DNA of 14,488 nucleotides from JBDLID01 sp039715055 (GCA_039715055.1 JBDLID010000080.1:1-14488), one strand, 5' to 3'. Shown: positions 1-7,708, counted from the stretch's first letter. Made by a program: numbers and translations. The notes: generated by a model from the letters alone, not told the origin.

Positions 1-429
1 GTCCGCTGCATGACCTACCTGTCCCAGAAAGGGGTCGGCGTACTCACCCCCAAACAGGAAATCGCCGAGCAGGCGGATATCCCAGGCCATTTTCTTGCCA
101 AAATCGCTCAGGACCTTGCAAAAGCCGGCCTCATTACGATACAACAGGGAGCAAAGGGTGGATATGTCCTGCAGAGGAAACCGGCGTCCATCACTCTCCT
201 CGAAGTCGTCGAAATCATGATCGGCGAGATCACTCTCAACGACTGTGTCGCCAAACCCGGCGTCTGCTCTGTCAGCACATCCTGCGCCACCCACCAGGTG
301 TGGAAAAAGGCGCGCAAACAGCTTCGCGAAACCCTTGGAGCGGTAAGCTTTGCCGACCTCAGCCATGACGGCGAGTCGTGTATCCCGGTGCCGGTCTTTC
401 CGGTTCACAGCCTCCCCCCGGGGTCATAA
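1..429 (+). CDS. Rrf2-family transcriptional regulator, 5' end outside window
   Basis: This is a DNA-binding regulator of the Rrf2/IscR/NsrR family. The frame is open to the window edge (residues VRC precede the first internal Met at position 10), and family members normally begin about 10 residues earlier, so the true start lies upstream. A winged helix-turn-helix covers roughly the first 60 visible residues (EIAEQADIPGHFLAKIAQDL, then the wing around GAKGGY). It is followed by the effector segment with three cysteines spaced C-x6-C-x5-C (codons at 244, 265 and 283), the pattern that holds an Fe-S cluster in family members such as IscR and NsrR. A further Cys lies near the C-terminus. It sits 50 bp upstream of the DUF4492-cydAB genes on the same strand, so I infer that it senses oxygen, NO or cluster status and controls the oxidase genes. 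Family assignment is firm; the signal and target are inferred. Confidence 0.9.
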   Translation, partial: VRCMTYLSQKGVGVLTPKQEIAEQADIPGHFLAKIAQDLAKAGLITIQQGAKGGYVLQRKPASITLLEVVEIMIGEITLNDCVAKPGVCSVSTSCATHQVWKKARKQLRETLGAVSFADLSHDGESCIPVPVFPVHSLPPGS

Positions 430-479
430 CAGCGTCCAACAAAATATTGACTCACTCCCTTCTGCCAACCAACAGACCA

Positions 480-704
480 ATGATCAACACGACAAAATCC
501 ATTACACGATTTTACATTGACGGCTTCAGGTCCATGACCATCGGCCGCACCCTCTGGAAAATAATTGCGATCAAACTCATCGTTATGTTCGGGGTACTCA
601 AACTCTTCTTCTTTCCCAACTACCTCAAACATAATTTTGAAACAGATAATCAAAGAGCAAACCACGTCATCGAACAGCTGGTGGCACGGGCGGCTCAAGA
701 ATAA
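480..704 (+). CDS. DUF4492-like small membrane protein upstream of cydA
   Basis: A 74-residue protein starting at the ATG at 480. The same frame is open further upstream to 378, but that part would overlap the Rrf2 gene and is not protein-like. No strong Shine-Dalgarno sequence precedes 480. Residues 8-20 (ITRFYIDGFRSMT) are followed by one hydrophobic helix at about 24-43 ending in LKLFFFPNYL, and then a polar tail. From memory this matches DUF4492, a short family often encoded directly before cydA in Bacteroidota and Desulfobacterota. The stop is 24 bp from the cydA start. Position suggests an accessory or assembly role for the cytochrome bd oxidase, but no biochemical function is known to me. 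Family call is by remembered motif, not by search. Confidence 0.78.
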   Translation: MINTTKSITRFYIDGFRSMTIGRTLWKIIAIKLIVMFGVLKLFFFPNYLKHNFETDNQRANHVIEQLVARAAQE

Positions 705-728
705 CCACTTTTACAAGGAGATACAGAA

Positions 729-2261
729 ATGATTGACATCGACCCGAGTCTGGTGAACTGGTCACGAGCCCAGTTCGCGCTGACAGCCATGTATCACTGG
801 CTGTTTGTTCCCCTGACCCTGGGCCTGTCATTTCTCTGCGCCTTTTACGAGACGATTTATGTCCGCACGGGTGACGAGAAGTGGAAGGCCCTGACCAAGT
901 TCTGGATGACCCTTTTCGGCATCAACTTCGCCATCGGTGTGGCCACCGGCATCATCCTTGAGTTTGAATTCGGCACAAACTGGTCCAACTATTCCTGGAT
1001 TGTTGGAGATATCTTCGGAGCTCCTCTTGCTATCGAGGGTATTTTCGCCTTCTTTCTTGAGGCGACATTTTTCGCGGTGATGTTCTTTGGCTGGAACCGG
1101 GTCTCCAAAGGGTTTCATCTCTTTTCCACCTGGATGGTAGCCATCGGCTCAAACCTCTCCGCGGTCTGGATCCTGGTGGCCAACGGCTGGATGCAGAACC
1201 CGGTGGGCATGGTTTTCAACCCTGCCAACGCACGCTTTGAAATGGAGAGTTTCAGCGATGTGCTCTTTAACCCGGTGGCAATTTCAAAGTTCACCCACAC
1301 CTCGAGCTCAGGGTTTCTTCTCGCCTCACTGTTCGTCATCTCCATCTCATGCTGGTACCTGATGAAAGACCGTCATGTGGAGATGGCCAAGCGTTCAATC
1401 GTGGTAGCCGCGGTATTCGGCCTCATCTCCTCGGCCCTGGTCGGCCTGACCGGTGACTCAGCCGCCTATGAGGCCGGAAAAGAGCAGCCCATGAAGCTGG
1501 CCGCCATGGAAGGCCTCTACAAGGGAGAGCACGGTGCGGGGTTGATTGTTGCCGGCGTCCACAACCGCTACAAGGAACCGGGTGACGCCCAGGACGGCAT
1601 ACTCCTCAGAGTGGCCCTGCCAAAAGTCCTGTCCATACTTGCCACCCACTCACTCAACGGTTTTGTGCCGGGAATAGAAGATCTTGTTTTCGGCAACGAG
1701 TCCGAAAACATAGAAGGCGTTGGCTCCAAGATCAAAAAGGGAAAGCAGGCCATCAGTGATCTTGCTCTCTACAAAAAAGCTGAGAAAGACAAGGATAGTG
1801 AGGCCGCTGCCCTGGCCCTTGCCGGGTTCAGGGAAAATCAGGATTATTTGGGATACGGCTACCTCAACTCTCCCCTGGAAGCGGTACCGCCGGTATCCAC
1901 CACCTACTACTCATTTCACATCATGGTGATCCTCGGCACAATGTTTCCCCTTCTATTTCTGGCGTTTCTCTTCTACACCTTCAAGGGAACGCTCAGTGAG
2001 CAGCGCTGGCTGCTTCCCATCGGCATGGCATCCGCCGCGCTCGGTATGATTGCCCAGCAATGCGGCTGGGTTGTGGCTGAAGTCGGTCGCCAGCCCTGGG
2101 CCATCCAGGACCTGCTGCCGGTCAGTGCCGCAACATCAAACCTTGCGGTCGGAAACGTCAAGACCACTTTTTTCATGTTCCTGATCCTCTTCACCGTCCT
2201 GCTGGCGGCGGAGATCAAGATCATGCTCAATAAAATTTCCCAGGGACCGGAGGAGGCATAA
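729..2261 (+). CDS. cydA: Cytochrome bd ubiquinol oxidase subunit I (CydA)
   Basis: Subunit I of the cytochrome bd quinol:oxygen oxidoreductase, the inner-membrane subunit that oxidises quinol and carries hemes b558, b595 and d. The 510 residues compare with about 520 in E. coli. Visible landmarks are MYHWLFVPLTLG with heme ligand H23 (E. coli H19), H190 in KFTHTSS (E. coli H186), M399 in FHIMVILG (E. coli M393) and the signature GWVVAEVGRQPWAIQDLLP. The quinol loop begins GDSAAYEAGKEQPMKLAAME, retaining K256 and E261 at the positions of E. coli K252 and E257. It is followed by a long hydrophilic stretch up to about residue 385, so this is closer to the long Q-loop type. A strong ribosome binding site (AAGGAG, 714-719) fixes the start. 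H397 stands where E. coli has R391. The gene is followed after 4 bp by cydB. Product is certain. Confidence 0.97.
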   Translation: MIDIDPSLVNWSRAQFALTAMYHWLFVPLTLGLSFLCAFYETIYVRTGDEKWKALTKFWMTLFGINFAIGVATGIILEFEFGTNWSNYSWIVGDIFGAPLAIEGIFAFFLEATFFAVMFFGWNRVSKGFHLFSTWMVAIGSNLSAVWILVANGWMQNPVGMVFNPANARFEMESFSDVLFNPVAISKFTHTSSSGFLLASLFVISISCWYLMKDRHVEMAKRSIVVAAVFGLISSALVGLTGDSAAYEAGKEQPMKLAAMEGLYKGEHGAGLIVAGVHNRYKEPGDAQDGILLRVALPKVLSILATHSLNGFVPGIEDLVFGNESENIEGVGSKIKKGKQAISDLALYKKAEKDKDSEAAALALAGFRENQDYLGYGYLNSPLEAVPPVSTTYYSFHIMVILGTMFPLLFLAFLFYTFKGTLSEQRWLLPIGMASAALGMIAQQCGWVVAEVGRQPWAIQDLLPVSAATSNLAVGNVKTTFFMFLILFTVLLAAEIKIMLNKISQGPEEA

Positions 2262-2265
2262 GACC

Positions 2266-3414
2266 ATGATTAACAATCTCGATTATTCAACCCTGCAGCA
2301 GCTCTGGTGGCTGATCTGCTCTGTTGTCGGAGCCCTGTTTCTCTTTTTAAACTTTGTCCAGGGCGGCCAGACCATGCTCTGGCAGGTGGCAAAAAATGAC
2401 CTGGAGAAATCACTGGTTATCACTGCCCTGGGCCGTAAATGGGAGTTGACCTTTACAACCCTGGTGCTGTTCGGCGGGGCACTCTTTGCCTCATTTCCCA
2501 AGTTTTACGCCACCAGCTTCGGCGGCGCCTACTGGGTCTGGATGCTGATCCTGTTCACCTTTATTATCCAGGCGGTCAGCTATGAGTACCGCAAAAAACC
2601 CAAAAACCTGCTCGGCGCCGCGACCTACGAATTCTTCCTTTTGATCAACGGCAGCGTCGGTATCCTGCTCATCGGAGCGGCTGTCGGCACCTTTTACACA
2701 GGGTCCAACTTTACCCTCAACGAGTACAACCAGGTCAGCTGGGATTACCACATGCTGGGCATCAACCTGCACGGTCTGGAGGCCGCCTTTTCCCTGTTCA
2801 ACCTCTCCATGGGCATCTTCCTGGTCTGCAATGCCAGGGTGCTGGGGGCAATGTACCTGTTGAACTCCATTGACTTTTCCGAAACAGCGGAACTTGAAAC
2901 ACGGCTGCGCAAGGCCTGCAGGACCAGCTTTATCGCTTCCCTGCCCTTTCTCGGCTATATCCTGGTTTCAATCCTTCTCCGTAAAGGGTTCGGTGTTGAC
3001 GACCAGGGTATGGTCGCCATGGTCTCATTCAAGTACCTCAAGAATCTCGTTGCCATGCCCCACTTTCTGCTCATGCTCCTCGGCGGCCTCGGGCTGGTCA
3101 TCTACGGCGTTTTTCTTACGGTGATGAAAAATTCAAACCGGGGTATCTGGCCCGCCGGGCTCGGCACTGTCCTTGTCGGGCTGACCGTACTGTGTCTGCC
3201 GGCCTACAACAACACCTCGTTCTATCCGTCAAAGCTTGACCTTCAGTCGGGCCTCACCATCTACAACGCGTCGTCAAGTCAGTTCACCCTGACCACCATG
3301 ACCTATGTTGCCTTGGGGATTCCGCTGGTTCTTGCCTATATCGTGTGGGTCTGGCGCCAGATGGATGCAAAGCCACTAACCCCGGGCGAAGTCATTAACG
3401 ATGAGTCCTACTGA
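2266..3414 (+). CDS. cydB: Cytochrome bd ubiquinol oxidase subunit II (CydB)
   Basis: Subunit II of cytochrome bd oxidase, a polytopic membrane protein that pairs with CydA and stabilises its hemes. The length of 382 residues is normal for the family. The N-terminal LQQLWWLICSVVGALFLFLNFVQGGQTM and the segment LVLFGGALFASFPKFYAT followed by further helices are typical of CydB, as is the central GLEAAFSLFNLSMGIFL. The start lies 4 bp after the cydA stop with a GGAGG ribosome binding site inside the 3' end of cydA, so the two genes are translated from one transcript. The gene ends at TGA 3412-3414, 14 bp before a hairpin that probably terminates the operon. The divergence from the E. coli type (GRKWELTF in place of the usual GNEVW loop) is also seen in other non-enterobacterial CydB proteins as far as I recall. 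Confidence 0.96.
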   Translation: MINNLDYSTLQQLWWLICSVVGALFLFLNFVQGGQTMLWQVAKNDLEKSLVITALGRKWELTFTTLVLFGGALFASFPKFYATSFGGAYWVWMLILFTFIIQAVSYEYRKKPKNLLGAATYEFFLLINGSVGILLIGAAVGTFYTGSNFTLNEYNQVSWDYHMLGINLHGLEAAFSLFNLSMGIFLVCNARVLGAMYLLNSIDFSETAELETRLRKACRTSFIASLPFLGYILVSILLRKGFGVDDQGMVAMVSFKYLKNLVAMPHFLLMLLGGLGLVIYGVFLTVMKNSNRGIWPAGLGTVLVGLTVLCLPAYNNTSFYPSKLDLQSGLTIYNASSSQFTLTTMTYVALGIPLVLAYIVWVWRQMDAKPLTPGEVINDESY

Positions 3415-3428
3415 TGGGTGATACCTGC

Positions 3429-3490
3429 GGGAGCCGGATTCGATCCGCCCGATCGATCCGGCTCCCTGGTTTAACTGAACGATTTTTTTT
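3429..3490 (+). terminator. Hairpin terminator after cydB
   Basis: The arms 3429-3445 and 3451-3466 pair over 16 bp, with a single bulged T at 3440 and a 5-nt loop (CGCCC). The G/C-rich part is GGGAGCCGGAT against ATCCGGCTCCC. A run of eight T lies at 3483-3490, 16 nt past the stem. That is further than in a textbook intrinsic terminator, so efficiency is uncertain. Position directly after cydB supports the call. Confidence 0.7.
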
Positions 3491-3555
3491 GAGCGTAACT
3501 GGGAATTGATGTAAAATAACCCCTGATAAACTGATATACTCAAGGAGCAAATCAG

Positions 3556-3648
3556 ATGAATACAATACTGCTGTTATCCTATCTGGCCGTGATCGCTGTC
3601 TCGTACAAGGCTTCGGTTGTTATCCTGGACAAGACCGGCCTGCTCTAA
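3556..3648 (+). CDS. 30-residue membrane peptide downstream of cydAB
   Basis: A short reading frame of 30 codons starting ATG at 3556 and ending TAA at 3646-3648, with a well-placed AAGGAG ribosome binding site (3542-3547). The product begins MNTILLLSYLAVIAVSY, a single hydrophobic helix, and continues with KASVVILDKTGLL. It is thus predicted to be a one-pass membrane peptide with a short polar C-terminal end. I do not recognise a named family. It lies 142 bp after cydB and behind the hairpin terminator, so it probably has its own promoter or depends on read-through. Known cytochrome bd enzymes carry tiny one-helix subunits (CydX, CydS, CydH), which makes an oxidase role a reasonable but unproven guess. 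The protein is not CydX-like in sequence. The reading frame is likely real because of the ribosome binding site and composition. Confidence 0.6.
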   Translation: MNTILLLSYLAVIAVSYKASVVILDKTGLL

Positions 3649-3666
3649 AAGAGAGCGCCTTCAATA

Positions 3667-3740
3667 CCGGGAGCCTGTGGAAAGATTGTGACCTCTCCGC
3701 CAGACTCCCGGCCGGAGAAAAGAAAATAGTGCCTGGCGGA
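3667..3740 (+). other. Interleaved inverted repeats in leader of AAA+ gene
   Basis: Two stems lie between the small peptide gene and the ATPase start: CCGGGAG (3667-3673) with CTCCCGG (3705-3711), and TCCGCCAG (3696-3703) with CTGGCGGA (3733-3740). Their order is A-B-A'-B', so both can form only as a pseudoknot; otherwise they may exclude each other. The ATPase ribosome binding region (AAGGAA, 3753-3758) follows 13 nt later. Such a layout could regulate translation of the ATPase, but chance pairing is possible. Confidence 0.35.
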
Positions 3741-3763
3741 CTGCTGCAGGCAAGGAAACAAAT

Positions 3764-6025
3764 ATGACCGCTAACGAACAGAAAATCACCCTGCTGGGTT
3801 CTAACGTCAAAATCAGGAACCTGCCCATCAAGCAGGTCAGCCTGCTGGAAGAGGGCAACCTCCCCGCCTATGGTTATAATCCCGGCGACCATATCGAGCT
3901 CATGGCAGGTGATATCTCCGTGGAATTCGGCCGAATGGAGCAATGCCTCACCTGGCTGGCAGCCTATACCTCCGAATCCGACCTGACCCCCAGGGTCCAC
4001 TCCATTTCCTACGGAGAACAGAAGGACATCTTCCAGATTTTCAGGAAAATGGAAGGACGCGAGGTGGAGCGGGAGGACCATGGCTGGTTCATGGTCAACC
4101 AGTATCTTCCGGCCGGCGGCCGGGCCCGCTGTTCAAAGCCTTTTGAGGTCAATGACGACAACCGGGCCATCCTCAGTGATAATAACGGTATCATCATCAT
4201 TGACGACTCCGGCTACCCGCCGCACCTCACCGAAGAGGATTGCCGGCGAAACCCGGACGCCTGGGTCATTGCCATGGGCATCTCGGTTGCCCACTGGCGT
4301 AAGTGGGCCAAGCTGTGCGGCGAACGCTTCACCCTGATCTGCCGCCTCTCAGACCTGGAAACCACCCGTATGGAGATGGACTGTTCGGTCAACTGGGAGA
4401 CCATTGTCGCCATGTGTCTGCGGGCACTGAGAACAGATGAAGTAGGTCTCTGGGACCCGGAACAGGCCAGATTCCGCTGTCATATCATCGTCGAGATGTA
4501 CCCACACGGTATCCTCTACATCGGCCCGGAGGCCATCTTCTTCAGGCACCGCAAGGGCTGCCTGCCCGAGAAGAGTTCACCGCGACAGCGTGGCTCGGTC
4601 CCCTGTTACGATACCCTCGTGCCGGCCATGCTGGCCATGGACTCCATGCGTTTCGGCGAGTTCATTTTCAACCGCAACTACTTTTTTGACCTTTCCAAGC
4701 GAGTGCTCAACAACTGGTTTGATCTCTATGAGCACGGCTACTACTTCAAGGGCAGCCTGGAATTTCCGAACCTTGACTTTGCAAAATCATTTCCTGGCGG
4801 CTATGCCTGCTCCTTTGTTGAAGGCGGTCCGGACCCGACCTTTTTCGAACTGCCGCCGATGACCTCTGATTTCGACTCGATCCTTGAGCTGGTTTCCAGC
4901 CAGATCTGGTCCAGAGAGAAGAAGGCGGCGCTCAGGAAGTTCTTTTATTTCGGAAGGCCCTCTTCCATGGTCCGGGATTCGCCCCTTGCCGGATCACATG
5001 GTTATCTCGATGAAATCGTCTCGGTACTGCACGACCTCAAGGAGGAGGTCAACCGCAAGACCGGCTTCAAAAATCTGCCCATCTTCAATGTCGGCCACCT
5101 GCGCACCACGGACCCGGCCGAAATCGACCCGGTGATCACCCTGCAGAACGTCATGGACTCCTACGTCTCCAAGGAGAATGTCGCCCGCCCCCTGTGCATT
5201 GGAGTTTTCGGCCCTCCGGGGTCCGGCAAGTCCTTTGCCGTACGCCAGGTGGCCAACGTCATTGCCAAGAAATTCCAGGGTGACCCCTTTGATTTCTTCG
5301 AGTTCAATCTCACTCAGTTCTCATCACCCGATGAGATAAACTCAGCCATTGAACCGGTTCGGGCGACTGTTGCCAAGGGCAAGGTGCCCATAGTCTTCTG
5401 GGATGAATTTGACTGCCGCTTCGACGACAACGAGTTTGGTTACCTCCGCTATTTCCTGCCCTCCATGCAGGACGGCGTCACCTATGTCAATGGCATCCCC
5501 CACTTTATCGGCCGGGCCATCTTTGTCTTTGCCGGCGGAGTCAAGGCCAGCTGGGAAGGCATGGAAAAACTGCTCGACCCATCTGACCCGGAGGCCCTTG
5601 AGGCAATGAAAACCCTCAAAATTCCCGACTTCATGAGTCGGCTGCGGGTGGTGCTTGACATCGACGGCATCGAAATCGATGAGACTCTGCTGCGTGATTC
5701 AGCGTCTTCCGACGAACTTGAAGAACTGCGGCGAATTCTTCTCAAGCGGGCCTTTATCATTGCCCACCAGATGGACACCCACTGGAAGAAAGCGGCACGA
5801 AAGACTTCAGGGCTGCTCCTGCGCCTTCTCCTCGGCCAATATAAATTCGGCGCACGTTCCATCGAGGCGGTCATTGAGGCCAGCCGGGCCTCTGACCGGA
5901 TTGTCTACGGCCTGCCCGAGCTCATTGCCCCGTCGGCCGCCCGTATCCATGCCGAGTGGCGCGTCGAACTTGAACGCAGGATCGACCATCTCCGAAAAAA
6001 CCAGGGGATGCGCGCAGTCTGGTAA
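3764..6025 (+). CDS. AAA+ ATPase with large uncharacterised N-terminal region
   Basis: A 753-residue soluble protein. The C-terminal third is a clear AAA+ module: Walker A GPPGSGKS at 483-490, Walker B VFWDEFD at 544-550, an arginine-finger-like DFMSRLRVVLDI around 624-635, and a sensor-2-like GARSIEAVIEAS near 697. There is no protease, helicase or DNA-binding domain after it. The N-terminal 450 residues are not assigned. Residues 135-330 contain GIIIIDDSG (142-150), a WVIAMGISVAHWRKW stretch, and SVNWETIVAMCLRAL, followed by YDTLVPAMLAM. This weakly resembles a ribokinase/PfkB-like sugar-kinase fold that I recall being fused to AAA+ modules in other bacteria, but I cannot confirm it. A linker (about 405-470) joins the halves. 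The start at 3764 has AAGGAA at a workable distance. The next gene begins 47 bp on and may share the transcript. ATPase is certain; biological role unknown. Confidence 0.85.
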   Translation: MTANEQKITLLGSNVKIRNLPIKQVSLLEEGNLPAYGYNPGDHIELMAGDISVEFGRMEQCLTWLAAYTSESDLTPRVHSISYGEQKDIFQIFRKMEGREVEREDHGWFMVNQYLPAGGRARCSKPFEVNDDNRAILSDNNGIIIIDDSGYPPHLTEEDCRRNPDAWVIAMGISVAHWRKWAKLCGERFTLICRLSDLETTRMEMDCSVNWETIVAMCLRALRTDEVGLWDPEQARFRCHIIVEMYPHGILYIGPEAIFFRHRKGCLPEKSSPRQRGSVPCYDTLVPAMLAMDSMRFGEFIFNRNYFFDLSKRVLNNWFDLYEHGYYFKGSLEFPNLDFAKSFPGGYACSFVEGGPDPTFFELPPMTSDFDSILELVSSQIWSREKKAALRKFFYFGRPSSMVRDSPLAGSHGYLDEIVSVLHDLKEEVNRKTGFKNLPIFNVGHLRTTDPAEIDPVITLQNVMDSYVSKENVARPLCIGVFGPPGSGKSFAVRQVANVIAKKFQGDPFDFFEFNLTQFSSPDEINSAIEPVRATVAKGKVPIVFWDEFDCRFDDNEFGYLRYFLPSMQDGVTYVNGIPHFIGRAIFVFAGGVKASWEGMEKLLDPSDPEALEAMKTLKIPDFMSRLRVVLDIDGIEIDETLLRDSASSDELEELRRILLKRAFIIAHQMDTHWKKAARKTSGLLLRLLLGQYKFGARSIEAVIEASRASDRIVYGLPELIAPSAARIHAEWRVELERRIDHLRKNQGMRAVW

Positions 6026-6072
6026 TATTATTCACATCGCTATTCATCAACCAATAATCAAGGAGAATTCAT

Positions 6073-7233
6073 ATGTCCATCCAGCCTTATGCAGCAGCCG
6101 ATCTCTTTCAGTGGTTCATTGAGAGAAAAGAGATTCTGGTTCTTGATGTCCGTAACGACAAAGACTTCAAACGGTTCCAGGTGGAATCCCCCTACCCGTT
6201 CGACATGATCAATGTCTCCTACTATGACTATATGGAGATCGAAGAAGAGGCGGTGGCCAAGGTCCCCAGGGACCGGCCTGTACGGATCGTCTGCGCCCAG
6301 GAGGGTTCCGCCAAGTATGTCGCAGAAATTCTGGAGAAACATGGCTACAAGGATGTCCGCTACCTCACCGGCGGCATCAAGACCTGGGGTAATCTGCTGG
6401 TCCCGCGCCTTGTCCACGACAGTGACGGCTACCAGCTCTACCAGTTTATCCGCCCGGGCAAGGCCTCATGCAACTACGGGTTGATCAAAGACGACGAGAT
6501 CATGTTTTTCGACCCGTCGAGAAATGTCGACTTTTATCTCGACTTTGCCAAAGAAAAGGGCTGCCGGGTAACCAAGACTTTCGAGACTCATCTCCAGGCC
6601 GACTACATTGCCGGCAGCCGGATGATTGCGGAAAAAACCGGCTGTGACTTCTTCGGCAACGAGGACGACTTCAAAGGAACCAAGACCGGCTACCGGAACC
6701 TCACCGATGGAGAGATTCACAATTTCTCATCAGGCGGTCCGGAGGTGAAAGTGATCTTCACCCCCGGCCACACCCCCGGCTCCACCAGTTTCCTGATCGA
6801 CAACCGCTATATGGTCTCCGGCGACATGGTCTTTATCGACTCCATCGGTCGCCCTGACTTAGGCGGCAAGGCCATCGAGTGGGCAGGGCTGCTCTTTGAC
6901 TCCATGAATTTGGTCAAACAGTGGGATGACTCCCTGCAGATTCTGCCCGGCCATTATCTCGACTGGCAGGAGGCAAACCAGGACCTGGTCTTCATGCTCG
7001 ATATGGGAACGATCAAAAAACGCAACAGCTCCATCTACGGGATTGACAACCCGGATGACTTTGTCACCTTCATTAAGGACAACATGAGGCCCCAGCCGGA
7101 GGAGTACGCCACCATCCGCAAGGCCAACGCCAACTTCGAACAGTTCGATGAAGAGACCCAGGAAACCCTGGACCTTGGCAAGAATGAGTGTGCCGCCACT
7201 GCATACGCGGCGGCACAGGCAGCCAGCCAGTGA
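6073..7233 (+). CDS. Rhodanese-metallo-beta-lactamase fusion protein (sulfur transfer or persulfide metabolism)
   Basis: A 386-residue cytoplasmic protein with a strong ribosome binding site (AAGGAG, 6060-6065). Residues 1-115 form a rhodanese domain (VLDVRNDKDF near 23-32; active-site loop CAQEGS with C74; YLTGGIKTW), expected to carry a persulfide. Residues 120-300 form a metallo-beta-lactamase fold related to persulfide dioxygenase and glyoxalase II: TPGHTPGS with H233, GDM with D251, and LPGH with H294. The first metal motif reads H-L-Q-A-D-Y (H173 to Y178) instead of HxHxDH, so the second and fourth positions are Gln and Tyr. In ETHE1-type dioxygenases the iron ligands are the first His, the GHTPGS His and the GD Asp, all kept here. 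Rhodanese precedes the lactamase domain, the reverse of the usual fusions. The last 90 residues are an unassigned extension. Domains are firm; the reaction is inferred. Confidence 0.87.
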   Translation: MSIQPYAAADLFQWFIERKEILVLDVRNDKDFKRFQVESPYPFDMINVSYYDYMEIEEEAVAKVPRDRPVRIVCAQEGSAKYVAEILEKHGYKDVRYLTGGIKTWGNLLVPRLVHDSDGYQLYQFIRPGKASCNYGLIKDDEIMFFDPSRNVDFYLDFAKEKGCRVTKTFETHLQADYIAGSRMIAEKTGCDFFGNEDDFKGTKTGYRNLTDGEIHNFSSGGPEVKVIFTPGHTPGSTSFLIDNRYMVSGDMVFIDSIGRPDLGGKAIEWAGLLFDSMNLVKQWDDSLQILPGHYLDWQEANQDLVFMLDMGTIKKRNSSIYGIDNPDDFVTFIKDNMRPQPEEYATIRKANANFEQFDEETQETLDLGKNECAATAYAAAQAASQ

Positions 7234-7250
7234 ACGGCTCAGCTGACAGC

Positions 7251-7287
7251 TGCGAGTGGTGTAATGAACTCGTTTACACCACTCGCA
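7251..7287. terminator. Perfect 14-bp hairpin after the rhodanese-lactamase gene
   Basis: TGCGAGTGGTGTAA (7251-7264) pairs perfectly with TTACACCACTCGCA (7274-7287) around a 9-nt loop, 18 bp after the preceding stop codon. No T-tract follows, so it may act as a transcript-end stabiliser or a weak terminator. It opens the 712-bp gene-free region that runs to the histidine kinase and is otherwise filled with repeats. Confidence 0.55.
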
Positions 7288-7420
7288 AATCTCATTCCAC
7301 AACAAAGCCTGCTCAATTATCTGAAGCGTATACTATGGCTGGGGCATACCTTGTAATCATGTCAGCTGGATTTATTTTTACGCCACTCCACAGCTCTGCT
7401 CTTCCCTCCTTAAAAAAAAT

Positions 7421-7573
7421 GTAACTATTCAGCAGCACCCACATTATGGCCGATCAGACCGCCTCGAGTAGCACAAGTACGCTTCGTCAGCCTGCTTGAC
7501 CACACTGCGGGCCCTGCTGAACAGTTACAGTTCCCTGCTGAGGGACGTACCCAGTTTTACGCTGAATAGTTAC
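7421..7573. repeat. Terminal-inverted-repeat element, copy 1 (MITE-like)
   Basis: The 153-bp unit begins GTAACTATTCAGC and ends with its exact reverse complement GCTGAATAGTTAC (7561-7573). Inside are TAGCACAAGTA at 7469, 48 bp from the left end, and CTGAACAGTTACAGTTC starting at 7517, an end-like motif in the same orientation as the right terminus. It encodes no protein. The same landmarks recur in copy 2. It resembles a non-autonomous transposable element or a remnant of an insertion sequence; the family is not identified. No clear target-site duplication is seen. Confidence 0.65.
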
Positions 7574-7646
7574 AAAAAAATATTTTTTCGAGCTATTATC
7601 AAAAACAAGCCGATATAAATGGCAGAGGAAAATATTCTGTGCTGTT

Positions 7647-7681
7647 TTCAGGTTAATGGCAGCTGTCACCATTGACCTGAA
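7647..7681. repeat. Hairpin between the two inverted-repeat elements
   Basis: TTCAGGTTAATGG (7647-7659) pairs with CCATTGACCTGAA (7669-7681), 12 Watson-Crick pairs plus one G-U type pair, loop 9 nt. The stem can extend outward with a small bulge (GCTGT against ACAGC). The right arm and what follows (CCTGAACAGCTGAAC) resemble the internal CTGAACAGTTAC motif of the flanking elements, so it may be a decayed further copy. Confidence 0.5.
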
Positions 7682-7708
7682 CAGCTGAACCTGTATTGTA
7701 TATTGTAC

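Noticed and set aside
447..452. TTGACT as a -35 box for the cydAB operon
   Set aside because: No acceptable -10 hexamer at the right distance, and the gap between the regulator and the DUF4492 gene is only 50 bp, so co-transcription is as likely.
3620..4081. 153-codon minus-strand open frame over the start of the AAA+ gene
   Set aside because: It lies opposite the plus-strand ATPase, which has clear AAA+ motifs; the antisense translation shows no recognisable domain.
5482..5874. 130-codon minus-strand open frame
   Set aside because: Antisense to the AAA+ module; Ser/Arg-rich composition is typical of a shadow frame.
7188..7424. 78-codon plus-strand frame overlapping the end of the rhodanese-lactamase gene
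   Set aside because: It runs through the perfect 14-bp hairpin and into repeat copy 1, has no ribosome binding site, and its product is not protein-like.
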